From an uncultured Prevotellaceae bacterium (GTDB lineage Bacteria; Bacteroidota; Bacteroidia; Bacteroidales; Bacteroidaceae), in contig ONCG01000001.1 of the NCBI GenBank assembly GCA_900316285.1, positions 124,001 through 188,000 on the forward strand: DNA of 64,000 nucleotides. The letters are read 5' to 3'. Every line of letters begins with the position of its first letter. Positions within the stretch are counted from its first letter, which is position 1. A model generated the notes under the pieces. It did not search any database. It was given only the letters and a program-made list of their open reading frames with translations, and was not told the origin of the DNA. The position numbers and the translations under genes are program-made. Positions 9,162 through 18,444 of the stretch are shown piece after piece.

Positions 9162-10466
9162 CTATTTTGCCTTGAAATAGATTCGGTAGTCGTACTTCGA
9201 CTTAATCTGCTCTGAAATGATGTGGTCTATATCTACATTCTCCAGGATATCGGGTTTCAGACGTTGTTTCATCAATGCACCCAAATCGCACACACTTCCC
9301 AATGCCTCCATCATGGCAAAGGGAGGACACCACGTAAAACCAGTTGCCATCACATCATCTGCCACGCGAAGGTCATAGCCCACATGCTCTGCAGTATATA
9401 AGGCATAAACTATGTAACGCAACAGGAAGCGCAGGCAGATATCTGCCTCTTGCGAGCGGTTGTCTATCAGCGTCCTGAAGGCATGTTCGTAATCGCCGTC
9501 ACGCAGCGCAGACTTCATCTCCATGGCGAACGGAAACGAGTAGCGGATAACGTCCCTATACCTCTTTGTCTTGATATCGTAGACCAGCAAGCGTTTCTCA
9601 CCGCTGTCATTCCGCAATAACTGATAGAGTCCTTGACCAGCCTTCCTACCAAGTTTTCCCTCGCCAATCAGTTCCTTTACAAATTCCGGGAGCACGAACT
9701 TCTCGTGAACATAGTCGTTCGTGTTCTCATAGATATTATCCACGATAGCCTTATGCACATCTAGACCGACGAAATCGGAGGTTGTGAGAGGTGCCATCGT
9801 GCGCCCTGTAAAAGGACCAAGCAAAGAGTCAATGTAGTCTATACCGCCATTATCCTGATATTTCACTGCATATTGAAGCGCCTCATTCATCACATAGAAG
9901 CCGATTCTGTTGCCAAGAAAAGCAGGAAGATCCTTACTCTCTGCAATTGTTCGATGAAGCTTTTCCGACAGGTATTCTTTCAGACTTGCATAAAGCGACA
10001 TATCGCTATACGGAGATGCCGTCAGCTCACAGAGCGTCAGCTGATAAGGGGGATTAAACAGATGGACGCCAAAGAAATGGCTGCGGACATTATCTGGATA
10101 GCATTCTGCTAGGCGGGTAATAGAAAGGCCGGAAGAACCCGTGCAGGCAATGGCATCCTCACGAAGCGAACGGCCTATCTCTGTATGCAGTTGTATCTTC
10201 AGTTCCAGATTCTCAGCAGCGCTTTCGAAAACTAGATCCGACTCTGCCACGCAACTTGGGAGCATCGTATAGTCGGCAGGAATCAGATTACGCACGATGC
10301 TATCCGCCCTGACACTCTTTCCTGCACGCACCATTGCCTTCTTCGACTTTTCTATATCCCTGCTCACCATGTAGACGCGGGCATTACCAAAGGAGGCAAA
10401 TATCGCAGAGACATTCGCACCCATCGTGCCATTGGCACCGACTACAGTGATTGTTTTAATATCCAT
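9162..10466 (-). CDS. 3-hydroxyacyl-CoA dehydrogenase
   Basis: 434 aa from the chosen start at 10466. The NAD-binding Rossmann motif is [12 protein letters not shown] near the N-terminus. The catalytic His and the following Glu lie in [19 protein letters not shown]. The C-terminal helical domain (about residues 185-290) has [13 protein letters not shown] and [12 protein letters not shown], as in the FadB/Hbd family. The enzyme interconverts 3-oxoacyl-CoA and 3-hydroxyacyl-CoA with NAD(H). An in-frame start 12 codons upstream (10502) would overlap the previous gene by 26 bases, so MDIKTITVV is preferred. An extra C-terminal section of about 130 residues follows the usual domain. It is placed directly before the thiolase. 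Confidence 0.85.
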   Translation of the reverse strand: MDIKTITVVGANGTMGANVSAIFASFGNARVYMVSRDIEKSKKAMVRAGKSVRADSIVRNLIPADYTMLPSCVAESDLVFESAAENLELKIQLHTEIGRSLREDAIACTGSSGLSITRLAECYPDNVRSHFFGVHLFNPPYQLTLCELTASPYSDMSLYASLKEYLSEKLHRTIAESKDLPAFLGNRIGFYVMNEALQYAVKYQDNGGIDYIDSLLGPFTGRTMAPLTTSDFVGLDVHKAIVDNIYENTNDYVHEKFVLPEFVKELIGEGKLGRKAGQGLYQLLRNDSGEKRLLVYDIKTKRYRDVIRYSFPFAMEMKSALRDGDYEHAFRTLIDNRSQEADICLRFLLRYIVYALYTAEHVGYDLRVADDVMATGFTWCPPFAMMEALGSVCDLGALMKQRLKPDILENVDIDHIISEQIKSKYDYRIYFKAK

Positions 10467-10476
10467 CAAGCAATAA

Positions 10477-11034
10477 TTACTGCCAATAATGATTTGTTTC
10501 AACTAACTCTCTATAATCAGAAGCAAGAATTCCAACGATTGTAAGATCACGCCAAACACCATGCTTATAAACACATTCTCTCTTAACACCTTCTGCTTTC
10601 CAACCACATTTTGTGTAAAGGCGTTTTGATGCGGTATTGCTATCGAACCAAGACCCATCCAAGCGATGTAATCCTAGTTCATCAAAAGCATAGCGCATAA
10701 TAGCCATCACAGTATCCGTTCCAATACCTTTAGTCCTTTTCTCTTTGTTTGCCAACTTAATACCATGTGTGGCAGTCCTGTTTTTCCAATCAATATTAGT
10801 AAGGGTTGCAATTCCTACGGCTCCATCTTCAGAAGTCTCAATCACAAAACGAAAATTCTTGCCATCAGAATTAATATTCCTATCAAACCAAGCATTTTGT
10901 TGCTCAATTGATAAGGGAAAAGACCAACCAACGACAACATCTTCAAGAAATGGGTCGTTGAACATATCACAAATCATTTGCATGTCACTACGAGTCATTG
11001 CTCTAAGCGTAACAACTTTACCCTTGATATTCAT
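10477..11034 (-). CDS. GNAT acyltransferase (RimJ/RimL/PseH-like)
   Basis: 185 aa GCN5-related N-acyltransferase. It begins KVVTLRAMTRSDMQM, has the acyl-CoA-binding region around EKRTKGIGTDTVMAIMRY (about residues 97-114), then LGLHRLDGSWFDSNTASKRLYTK as in the RimJ/PseH branch. Because it lies in a polysaccharide operon with a DegT aminotransferase, N-acylation of an amino sugar is the likely role. The dehydrogenase and thiolase downstream make a 3-hydroxyacyl donor conceivable (inference). It overlaps the upstream gene by 17 bases. Confidence 0.8.
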   Translation of the reverse strand: MNIKGKVVTLRAMTRSDMQMICDMFNDPFLEDVVVGWSFPLSIEQQNAWFDRNINSDGKNFRFVIETSEDGAVGIATLTNIDWKNRTATHGIKLANKEKRTKGIGTDTVMAIMRYAFDELGLHRLDGSWFDSNTASKRLYTKCGWKAEGVKRECVYKHGVWRDLTIVGILASDYRELVETNHYWQ

Positions 11035-11983
11035 TTCCTATACATTTTATTATTTGATTCATTTCTTCAATTTGATATCTCTGATCTATAGGGAGAGGTA
11101 CTAGTTTTGTTGCCAATAAAAAGTCAATGCTTTCCTTAGAACAGTATTCCTGAACATTTGGCCAATACTTTGCCACAAATACCTTGTTTTGGATAAGATA
11201 ATCGCGTAATCCCTCTTTACTAGCCTGGTATGGATATATCATGGGAACTGCATTATCGGCTAGAGTAGGATGGAGCTGGTTACTTCCTGCCAAATACTTA
11301 TGCAAATAATTGTAATTCATACGCCTTCTTGCTGCTACAGCATCGTAATCAACAGATTGCATAAGTCGTTCTGTCAACCTTGACATTCGCTTGATAGGTT
11401 GTCCAATCAGATTGTGGCTTTGCCGCCTGAAATCGGAGTAGCCTTCCTCTGGCGACAAGTCGATGCGCTTTGTGAGGAAATCCATCCGCTCCCATGAAAC
11501 ATCTTGTTCAAAGTCTTCATTTAATGGATGGTCTGTATATAGATAAGCGCCATCAGGAACTCCAAAGAACTTACGACAGGTGTAGAAGGTGTCAATTCCT
11601 TCGATGGGCTTGGCATAGAATGCTTGGGTATTGTCAACCACTAATTGGCTACCATATTTTTCAGCCAGGATTGTGACATATTCCTGCTTTAACCCGTAGT
11701 AATTGATGTACAAAAGAGCTTCACCTTTTTTTAGGGCAATATTCTCCGCTAATTCGAGTTCAAGATTGATGTGATAGTATGTGTACTCTATTCCAAGTTT
11801 GTGAAAGGGTTCAAGTATCACGTCACATGAATAATAGGGAATATAGACTTTTGAGTACTTTCGACTTCTCAAAATGTACTCTAGGCAATTACGACCTGTA
11901 TTGAGCTTGATAGCCTCCTTATGATATTCCTCGTGGAGAGGGAGTTCCAAAGAAAAGTATCCTCCGATGGGTTCCTTTAGCAT
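11018..11983 (-). CDS. PLP-dependent aminotransferase-like protein (DegT fold)
   Basis: 321 aa, shorter than the usual 370-400 aa of DegT/DnrJ enzymes. It has the fold-type I landmarks: LNTGRNCLEYIL near the N-terminus, VVDNTQAF with the PLP-binding Asp (about residue 117), and a candidate Schiff-base lysine in CRKFFGVPDGAYLY (about Lys138). Spacing matches the canonical D and K. The sequence is divergent and the N-terminal arm is short. Substrate unknown; a keto-sugar or an amino-acid-like precursor are both possible. It lies between an ATP-grasp ligase and the GNAT enzyme, with overlaps on both sides. Confidence 0.7.
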   Translation of the reverse strand: MLKEPIGGYFSLELPLHEEYHKEAIKLNTGRNCLEYILRSRKYSKVYIPYYSCDVILEPFHKLGIEYTYYHINLELELAENIALKKGEALLYINYYGLKQEYVTILAEKYGSQLVVDNTQAFYAKPIEGIDTFYTCRKFFGVPDGAYLYTDHPLNEDFEQDVSWERMDFLTKRIDLSPEEGYSDFRRQSHNLIGQPIKRMSRLTERLMQSVDYDAVAARRRMNYNYLHKYLAGSNQLHPTLADNAVPMIYPYQASKEGLRDYLIQNKVFVAKYWPNVQEYCSKESIDFLLATKLVPLPIDQRYQIEEMNQIIKCIGNEYQG

Positions 11984-13185
11984 ACTTCAACATGAACTAA
12001 ACTTGACATACGCGAAAGTACGTCATGCATTTCTGATAGGGTCTTAAACTTCAAAAAGATTGTGCCAATGGCTTGGTTGGCACCACTGAAAGCCTCTATA
12101 TGGGCTCCTTCTTCTACCCTGATTTCTTTCTCGATAACGTTTGATAGTTCAAAAGCGCTATCCAACTTTACACCTTTAAAGATTCCGGCATCCTGAGAAT
12201 GAAGAACATAAATAGCATAGCAATAGTCAAACGATGGCTCATGAATTTCAGTCACTTCACTTCCTATCGCCTTCAATACTTCTGCCTCAATGATGTTTAC
12301 GTCTGATGCATAGTTAAGAATTTCTGCAAGACGGTTGCCGCCAGCCCGCGGGCTTACCTCCATCAAATATACCTTTCCATTTTTGCAGACCCGCCATTCC
12401 ACATTGAACAGACCTGTCCTGACCTGAAGCAAAGTGCCCAACCGCTGAAGTTCCTTACGAACCGTTTCGAGTATGGATAAGGGTTTGTCTGCCGGCCAAC
12501 ATTCTGCAGAAGGAGTGAAAGGATTAGTTGCCTCATCATCAAAATACTGGTCGTAGAAGGCATTGTACTTCAATTCACCGCCAACGAAGAAACTTTCCGA
12601 GCCTGAGGAAAGGCCCTCTTTCTCAAGAAAGTCCTCAATGATGAAATGACCGTTGTGGGACTCGGCCAAGGCATGCTCAATGGCTTGTGGCAAGTCTTGA
12701 GGGGCATCAACCCGTGTCACGCCTTTGCTTCCAGCACTATCAACTGGCTTTACTATAACGGGCCAGTTGAAATAGTCAATATCCTTCATGGCATCTCCTG
12801 CATCGGTATAGCCCTTGGCATTAGGCACATTAAAACCGTTTTCTGCAAGGAATTGACGGAAACGTGCCTTGTCCTGAAGAATACAGGCTGATTCATAGGA
12901 ACAAGTGAAAGGCAATCCCATCTGCTCTGCCACATATGCTGCTGTCACAACGCCTGGATCTACTGCATAAGAAATAATGCCATCTATCTGAAGATCTTGT
13001 GCCAATTTTAGAACTGCCTCTTTATCAATGATGCTAACATTATGATACTCATCGGAATACTGATGGGCAATATTATCTGGAAGATAGTCAACAGTAATGA
13101 CATGACACCCATACTTGTGAGCAGCCTCAATGGCTGGCAACAAGTAGCGTATTCCCCCAAGGAGCATCAGTTTCTTTTGCCTCAT
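11977..13185 (-). CDS. ATP-grasp ligase (carbamoyl-phosphate-synthase-like)
   Basis: 402 aa from the start at 13185, which gives a 4-base ATGA overlap with the upstream aminotransferase and has CGGAGA just before it; a start 5 codons upstream is possible. N-terminal domain starts KKLMLLGGIRYLLPAI. The ATP-grasp core has WPVIVKPVDSAGSKGV (near residue 145) and the metal site has YLMEVSPRAGGNRLAEI. Similar enzymes ligate amino acids or make peptide-like bonds. It is distinct in sequence from the ATP-grasp gene at the operon end, so the locus encodes two ligations. No repeat insert is seen in it. Confidence 0.87.
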   Translation of the reverse strand: MRQKKLMLLGGIRYLLPAIEAAHKYGCHVITVDYLPDNIAHQYSDEYHNVSIIDKEAVLKLAQDLQIDGIISYAVDPGVVTAAYVAEQMGLPFTCSYESACILQDKARFRQFLAENGFNVPNAKGYTDAGDAMKDIDYFNWPVIVKPVDSAGSKGVTRVDAPQDLPQAIEHALAESHNGHFIIEDFLEKEGLSSGSESFFVGGELKYNAFYDQYFDDEATNPFTPSAECWPADKPLSILETVRKELQRLGTLLQVRTGLFNVEWRVCKNGKVYLMEVSPRAGGNRLAEILNYASDVNIIEAEVLKAIGSEVTEIHEPSFDYCYAIYVLHSQDAGIFKGVKLDSAFELSNVIEKEIRVEEGAHIEAFSGANQAIGTIFLKFKTLSEMHDVLSRMSSLVHVEVC

Positions 13186-14294
13186 TTCTCCGTGATGCAA
13201 TGAAGGATTCTTTCAATGTCCGTCTCACTCAACGCGTGATGCATCGGCAGACAGATAACACTATTAGCCATCTTGTGAGCAACGGGAAGATTCTCTGGCC
13301 GGGAACTCTCTAACCCACGATAGGTGGAGAACTCGCTGATGAGGGGGTAAAAATAGCGACGGCCAAGGATGCCCTGTTCCTTCATCTTGAAATAAAGTTC
13401 ATCGCGCGTCATTCCATACTCTTTTTCATGAACAAAGATTGGGAAATAGCTGTAGTTATGCTTCACACCAGGAAGGTCTTCCCAATATTCTATGCCGGCC
13501 ACATCCTTTAATGCTTCGCGATATTTAATAGCCACTTGATGGCGGGCCTCAATAGCTGCATCGACCTGATTCAAATTCAACAAGCCGTATGCACTACGCA
13601 TCTCATCCATCTTCGAGTTAATGCCAGGGCCGACAACTTCCGTCTCGCCAGCGAAACCGAAATTCTTCAGATAGTCGATGCGTTGCTTGGTCTTTGCATC
13701 GTGCATCACCATCGCACCACCTTCAATGGTATTATAAACCTTGGTTGCATGGAAACTGAGTGTACTCATGTCACCAGCATTCAGCACGCTCTCACCATTA
13801 ACTTCCACGCCAAAGGCATGGGCAGCATCGTAGATGATCTTCAGACCGTATTTATCTGCAATGTCCTGAATAGCCTTCATATCGCAGGGCTTTCCATAGA
13901 CATGCACTGGCATAATGGCAGTGGTCTTCGGGGTGATGGCTGCCTCTATCTTATTGGGATCCATACAACCTGTTTTCCAATCTATATCCACAAAAACAGG
14001 TTTGATACCATTCCACCATAGAGCGTGGGTGGTAGCCACGAAACTATAGGGGGTGGTAATGACCTCACCTGTGATACGAAGTGCCTGAAGGGCTGTTATC
14101 AACGGTAGTGTTCCATTCGTAAAAAGGCTAACATAAGGGACCTTGAGGTATTCTGCCAAGGCTGCCTCTAATCTTTTATGAAACGAACCATTATTCGTAA
14201 TCCATTTGCTATTCCAGATTTCCTTCAACAGACCATGGAACTCATCAAGGTCAGGAAGAAGTGGCGATGTTACAGTTATTTTAATCGTTGACAT
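13182..14294 (-). CDS. DegT/DnrJ/EryC1 sugar aminotransferase
   Basis: 370 aa PLP enzyme of fold type I. Landmarks are LFTNGTLPLITALQAL, TTPYSFVATTHA, IIYDAAHAFGVEVNG with the PLP-binding Asp, and the Schiff-base lysine in SFHATKVYNTIEGGAMV (about Lys185). The family converts NDP-keto-deoxysugars to amino sugars with glutamate as donor. It is the first gene of the compact 13-gene run and points to an amino sugar in the polysaccharide. The start at 14294 follows a gap of 192 bases that separates it from the short dehydrogenase. Confidence 0.9.
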   Translation of the reverse strand: MSTIKITVTSPLLPDLDEFHGLLKEIWNSKWITNNGSFHKRLEAALAEYLKVPYVSLFTNGTLPLITALQALRITGEVITTPYSFVATTHALWWNGIKPVFVDIDWKTGCMDPNKIEAAITPKTTAIMPVHVYGKPCDMKAIQDIADKYGLKIIYDAAHAFGVEVNGESVLNAGDMSTLSFHATKVYNTIEGGAMVMHDAKTKQRIDYLKNFGFAGETEVVGPGINSKMDEMRSAYGLLNLNQVDAAIEARHQVAIKYREALKDVAGIEYWEDLPGVKHNYSYFPIFVHEKEYGMTRDELYFKMKEQGILGRRYFYPLISEFSTYRGLESSRPENLPVAHKMANSVICLPMHHALSETDIERILHCITEK

Positions 14295-14420
14295 AGATTA
14301 ATTGGTATTTCCACATTGTGTTTACAGTTTTATAACTACGAGTCCAAGTTGTCTCCATATTCTAAATGCTGTTATGCCTCACTATTTGTTTTTCTCGGAG
14401 TAAACTCTTTAAACAATAAA

Positions 14421-14428
14421 CAAAAATA
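14421..14428 (-). promoter_or_regulatory. Possible promoter -7 element for the polysaccharide operon
   Basis: On the minus strand this reads TATTTTTG, a match to the Bacteroidota TAnnTTTG motif, about 125 bases before the aminotransferase start. No good -33 element is seen at the usual distance, so the call is weak. Confidence 0.3.
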
Positions 14429-14486
14429 CATTTATCCACATGGCAACATATCTGAGAAAAATATTATTTGCACGAAAAGGAAAAAT

Positions 14487-15242
14487 TTATATATGTTCTT
14501 CAACCCCACGGAAATGAACGTTCAGCTCGTGGAGGTGCTCCAACAGAGTTCCAAGAGGCGTGCCCTCCGTCATCTTAGCAAAAGCATTGACATCCTTAGG
14601 GAAGCACTTGCCACCATACCCAAACTTGCCATCAGGACCAGGGACGTAAGTGTGGGTGTCGTTGATGTAGCCGGAAAGGAGAATACCTGTATGCACCTTT
14701 CGCCAGTCGGCTCCCATCTGTTCACAGTACTCACGGCAGGCGTTGAAATATGTCACCTTGTAGGCACCGAACACATTGTGCATATACTTGGTCAGTTCTG
14801 CCTCCAACGGGGACATGACTGTGAACTTCTTACCAACAAAAATCTTGGTAAGCAACTCATGCGCACCAGTGAACACCATCGTCTGCTTACGGAAGTCCTC
14901 TATGTAAGTGCGTTCAGTCAAAAACTCGGGCATATAGCACACCTGATGACCAGTCTCCCGAGAAAGCATCTCGCTGGTGCCAGGTAAAATGGTGGTGCGC
15001 ACAAACACAGGCACATCCGGGAGGTTAGAGATGAGTTCTTTCATCAGCGTCAGATCCTGTGTACCGTCATCCTCGGTTGGTACGTGAATCTGCAGAAAAG
15101 CAATATCTATGTTGCTTAGGTCATCAAAATATCCTTTAGGAGGGTCGCTGATGAACAGTTTACACTCAGGATTGTTATGCTCTAACCAATCTTTCAGGGC
15201 TCCACCTACGAAGCCACATCCAATAATTCCAACGTTAATCAT
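14487..15242 (-). CDS. Short NDP-sugar dehydrogenase (UDP-glucose/GDP-mannose DH family)
   Basis: 251 aa from MINVGIIGCGFVGGAL. It has the NAD-binding domain and the central domain with the catalytic cysteine in GYGGKCFPKD. The C-terminal UDP-binding domain of normal 430-450 aa enzymes is missing: the protein ends about 35 residues after the catalytic motif. An upstream in-frame start adds 21 hydrophobic residues that do not belong to the fold and was not used. It may be a compact family variant or may have lost its last domain. It lies between the full-length ugd and the aminotransferase. Confidence 0.8.
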   Translation of the reverse strand: MINVGIIGCGFVGGALKDWLEHNNPECKLFISDPPKGYFDDLSNIDIAFLQIHVPTEDDGTQDLTLMKELISNLPDVPVFVRTTILPGTSEMLSRETGHQVCYMPEFLTERTYIEDFRKQTMVFTGAHELLTKIFVGKKFTVMSPLEAELTKYMHNVFGAYKVTYFNACREYCEQMGADWRKVHTGILLSGYINDTHTYVPGPDGKFGYGGKCFPKDVNAFAKMTEGTPLGTLLEHLHELNVHFRGVEEHI

Positions 15243-15504
15243 TTGTTTGTAAATAATTAATACTTTTACTAAATAAAATACTATTATTATGTGAGGATAA
15301 GTCACCGCCTCGTTATCATAATTATCTATATCAAAATATTGTGTAATAATTCTACGGAAAGATTAATAATACCCTTTGAGATTATAAATAGAAATGGCCC
15401 TTCTTTCTGTACTTAAGAATAATACCGTATGGTTTTTTCAAAAGTATCTCATTTTGGATACTTGCAGAAATCGTCATTAAAAGTAAAAAGATTTCATGAT
15501 TATG

Positions 15505-16845
15505 TCAGTCTCGCCTGAAAATATCTCTCGAATATACCTTTTCCTCGACATCATCAAGGATGGAGTCATAGCGATTGGCGATAATGGCCTGCGACTGCTG
15601 CTTGAAAGCATCTATGTCATTCACAACCAGTGAACCGAAGAAGGTTGTACCATCAGCAAGGGTGGGTTCATATATGATGACACGTGCGCCCTTAGCCTTG
15701 ATACGCTTCATGACGCCTTGGATACTACTCTGACGGAAGTTGTCGGAGTTGGACTTCATGGTCAGACGATAGACTCCGATGGTGGGAACGTTTGTTCCCT
15801 CACGGAAGGAATGGGAGGGTGCCTGTCCATACTGGTTGTTGGATGAATATGCGTAATAGCCTGCCATCTTCAATACCTGGTCAGCAATGAAGTCCTTACG
15901 AGTGCGATTGCTCTCAACAATGGCCTGGATGAGGTTTTCGGGCACGTCGTCATAGTTGGCGAGCAGCTGCTTCGTGTCCTTAGGCAGACAGTAACCACCA
16001 TAGCCGAATGAGGGATTGTTATAGTGGGTGCCGATACGTGGGTCGAGACCGATGCCGTCGATGATAGCCTTGGTATCGAGACCTTTTACTTCGGCATATG
16101 TGTCGAGTTCATTGAAGTAGCTCACACGAAGGGCGAGATAGGTGTTGGCAAAGAGTTTCACAGCCTCGGCCTCTTTCATGCCCATGAAGAGCGTAGGGAT
16201 ATCCTGCTTGATGGCTCCTTCTTTCAGAAGGTCAGCAAACTGGTGCGCCTTTTCCGTAAGCCAATCCAAGTCGGTGAGTTGTTGAATAGCAGAATTCTCT
16301 TCCTGATATTCTGGTGCATCAATCATCTTGGGACAGCCAACGATGATGCGACTGGGATAGAGGTTATCATAAAGGGCGCGGCTCTCGCGAAGGAATTCGG
16401 GAGAGAACAGCAGATTCAATTTCTGGGCTCCCTGACGGGCATACCTCACATAGAGGCTACGTGTATAGCCCACGGGAATAGTGGACTTGATGACCATCAC
16501 GGCATCGGGGTTGACACTCAAGACCAGGTCGATGACTTCCTCGACATGACTCGTGTCGAAGAAATTCTTCTGTGGGTCGTAGTTGGTGGGAGCAGCGATG
16601 ACGACGAAATCCGCATCACGATAGGCTGATACCCCATCGAGGGTGGCGGTAAGGCAGAGTTCTTTCGTGGAAAGAAACTCCTCTATTTCCTTATCTACTA
16701 TGGGTGACTTGCGATGGTTGATGAGTTCCACCTTTTCGGGAATCACATCGACAGCGGTTACCTGATGGTGTTGCGACAGCAATGTGGCAATAGACATGCC
16801 AACATAGCCAGTTCCTGCTACTGCAATTTTTATATTGTTTGTCAT
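15505..16845 (-). CDS. ugd: UDP-glucose 6-dehydrogenase
   Basis: 446 aa, full length. NAD-binding motif [20 protein letters not shown], and the catalytic cysteine in [10 protein letters not shown] (Cys286). The C-terminal domain has [21 protein letters not shown]. It oxidises UDP-glucose to UDP-glucuronate, a precursor for capsular sugars. Residues about 336-354, between the central and C-terminal domains, look like an insertion whose DNA has a short inverted repeat (GTGGGAAC and GTTCCCTCAC). A 5' remnant of a second copy lies at 18355-18438. A 262-base gap separates it from the short dehydrogenase. Confidence 0.92.
   Translation of the reverse strand: MTNNIKIAVAGTGYVGMSIATLLSQHHQVTAVDVIPEKVELINHRKSPIVDKEIEEFLSTKELCLTATLDGVSAYRDADFVVIAAPTNYDPQKNFFDTSHVEEVIDLVLSVNPDAVMVIKSTIPVGYTRSLYVRYARQGAQKLNLLFSPEFLRESRALYDNLYPSRIIVGCPKMIDAPEYQEENSAIQQLTDLDWLTEKAHQFADLLKEGAIKQDIPTLFMGMKEAEAVKLFANTYLALRVSYFNELDTYAEVKGLDTKAIIDGIGLDPRIGTHYNNPSFGYGGYCLPKDTKQLLANYDDVPENLIQAIVESNRTRKDFIADQVLKMAGYYAYSSNNQYGQAPSHSFREGTNVPTIGVYRLTMKSNSDNFRQSSIQGVMKRIKAKGARVIIYEPTLADGTTFFGSLVVNDIDAFKQQSQAIIANRYDSILDDVEEKVYSRDIFRRD
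15784..15840 (-). repeat. Possible in-frame repeat insert in ugd
   Basis: About 57 bases coding for a polar linker containing PSHSFREG, placed between the central and C-terminal domains where I would expect only a few residues. It holds an imperfect inverted repeat. No second copy was found in the window, so repeat status is tentative. Confidence 0.35.
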
Positions 16846-16849
16846 AATG

Positions 16850-17062
16850 GGCGACGAGGTCGCAGTTTATAGTTTAAAGTTTATAGTTTCTGGTTTCAAG
16901 TTTCAAGAGGAGCTGAGCTGCAGAGCATGATTAAAGCAGCAGAGTTCGCCGCGCATCACGGGTACTTTTGCCCACAGATTACACAGATTGCACAGATAAA
17001 ACAATAGGGCCGCGGTTCTAGTTTCTAGTTTCAAGAATTCCTAAGTTACGTTCAAAGGTTCG
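16850..17062. repeat. Palindrome/low-complexity repeat array 1
   Basis: Intergenic stretch between the STAS gene and ugd. It has GCGACGAGGTCGC (5-bp stem, 3-base loop), GTTTATAGTTTAAAG runs, an ACAGATTACACAGATTGCACAGAT-like 8-9 base tandem and GTTTCAAG linkers. No gene is seen in it. Confidence 0.7.
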
Positions 17063-17067
17063 AATGG

Positions 17068-17421
17068 TTATGGGGCTGTTGCCAAGAAACTCAATAGTTC
17101 CTCGACATTGGCAAATGCTTTCTCTGGGACATTTGGAGGAATCACTTTTGCCCTAATTTGCGTGCGACTAACTGATTCCAACATTCTGCTGATATCTTCT
17201 GGCACATTGGTTATCTCCACTTGATATGGATGCAATGACTGATCCTTCAGGAATGTGTTATAAAACTCATCCATGAAACTCCTTGTTGCAAACTTGACGT
17301 TGCTAAAATCCAACTCCACATGGTCAACTTCCATGTTGGTTAAATAAAGCTCAAGATCATGTACTCGTAATCTTGACTTTAAATCTGGAGAAAGGATTTG
17401 GGTAATATCTATTCTTTCCAT
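17068..17421 (-). CDS. STAS-like protein (DUF4325 type)
   Basis: 117 aa, start ATG at 17421, one base after the stop of the upstream ATPase gene, so translation is probably coupled. It has the alternating strand-helix pattern of a STAS-like domain, with VELDFSNVKFATRSFMDEF at about residues 36-54, the position where anti-sigma antagonists carry their phosphorylation site. Family DUF4325 proteins pair with HATPase proteins and may act as the antagonist half of a partner switch. Output and stimulus unknown. Relatively AT-rich. Confidence 0.7.
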   Translation of the reverse strand: MERIDITQILSPDLKSRLRVHDLELYLTNMEVDHVELDFSNVKFATRSFMDEFYNTFLKDQSLHPYQVEITNVPEDISRMLESVSRTQIRAKVIPPNVPEKAFANVEELLSFLATAP

Positions 17422-17422
17422 A

Positions 17423-18325
17423 TTATTCTATATAATTTATGAAGTTAAAATCTGATACATTGTAGGGTATTCTTAAAGCTATGATGGTGCCTCCCCAACG
17501 CATGCTTTCCGGCAAACTATAAAAACTATCGAAACCAGGACGTTTTAAATAGAAACTGCCTCCAGAAATCATAAGGTATTGTCCTCCTAAGCCTTCTACC
17601 AACATTTGCTTAGAAGTAAAGATACCATATCCTCGATTTTCTGCATTTGGAAGATTCTTACTAGATATTCCTCTATTTGCTGCCTTAATAGCTTCTAAAT
17701 CAGAAGAAATCTCATTGTCAGCTAATTTCTTATAACTACCTAATAATGTAACACCCCTGTCCGCGATACACAAATCGAGATAATGCTTATGACGATAGGC
17801 CTGGGCAAATACAAATCCCCTGTCTGATTCTGAATGCTCTGTGATGTTATCAAGTGTTTCCTCCACTATATATTTCATACCTATTGCCACATTGGAAGGA
17901 ATACTAACTTGTCGGATAAGAATACTCTCTATCACAGAAGAAACAGTCTCCTTCTCATCACTATAGGAAGTTGCAGGAAATGAAACAATTGGAATATATG
18001 TTTTATTCGAATATTTCTCCATTGTAGCAATAAACTCGCTCTTTCGCATCTTATCTGGCTGAATACCACCTGATGACAGACCTATCACTGAAAGATAGTC
18101 TGGGATATTACAAATTGAGACTTTCTTCCCACATTGAGAAAGATATACTATCAAAGACAGAGCAAACACTGGAGAGATAAAATGAGTACGGGAAAAATCA
18201 ATCATGATTGAATCTTCCTTACTTTTCTCTACTAATGACATGATGCGTACTACTGGTATCAAACCATCCATCAATCTGTCGTCTCTTACATTAATTACCT
18301 CATTTATCACCATTGACTCACACAA
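17423..18325 (-). CDS. STAS-like plus HATPase_c protein (anti-sigma-kinase-like)
   Basis: 300 aa. The N-terminal third is a STAS-like domain (IMIDFSRTHFISPVFALSL). The C-terminal half is a GHKL ATPase: N box EETLDNITEHS, G1-like CIADRG, and G2-like NRGYGIFTSKQM. This resembles SpoIIAB/RsbW-type serine kinases fused to a STAS-like domain. With the DUF4325 gene one base downstream it forms a two-gene switch. No sigma factor is nearby. The upstream sequence holds a ugd remnant, so the pair may have been inserted behind a ugd promoter. Confidence 0.72.
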   Translation of the reverse strand: MCESMVINEVINVRDDRLMDGLIPVVRIMSLVEKSKEDSIMIDFSRTHFISPVFALSLIVYLSQCGKKVSICNIPDYLSVIGLSSGGIQPDKMRKSEFIATMEKYSNKTYIPIVSFPATSYSDEKETVSSVIESILIRQVSIPSNVAIGMKYIVEETLDNITEHSESDRGFVFAQAYRHKHYLDLCIADRGVTLLGSYKKLADNEISSDLEAIKAANRGISSKNLPNAENRGYGIFTSKQMLVEGLGGQYLMISGGSFYLKRPGFDSFYSLPESMRWGGTIIALRIPYNVSDFNFINYIE

Positions 18326-18354
18326 ATCTTAATGTCATTTGAATATTTCTATTA

Positions 18355-18438
18355 TTATAATGTTTTTTCTATTTCGCTTTCTATTCTTATACCAACATAT
18401 CCTGTTACTGCAACTGCAATTTTCATATCGTTTGTCAT
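18355..18438 (-). pseudogene. 5' remnant of a second ugd gene
   Basis: 27-codon open frame starting ATGACAAACG and coding MTNDMKIAVAVTGYVGI, against [17 protein letters not shown] at the start of the intact ugd. Similarity includes about 10 bases before the ATG and stops just after the glycine motif, where an unrelated tail runs to a stop. A duplicated or displaced gene start, not a functional protein. Confidence 0.75.
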
Positions 18439-18444
18439 AATGGG

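Noticed and set aside
14316-14987. 223-codon plus-strand open frame
   Set aside because: Opposite the short NDP-sugar dehydrogenase with its catalytic motif; no features of its own.
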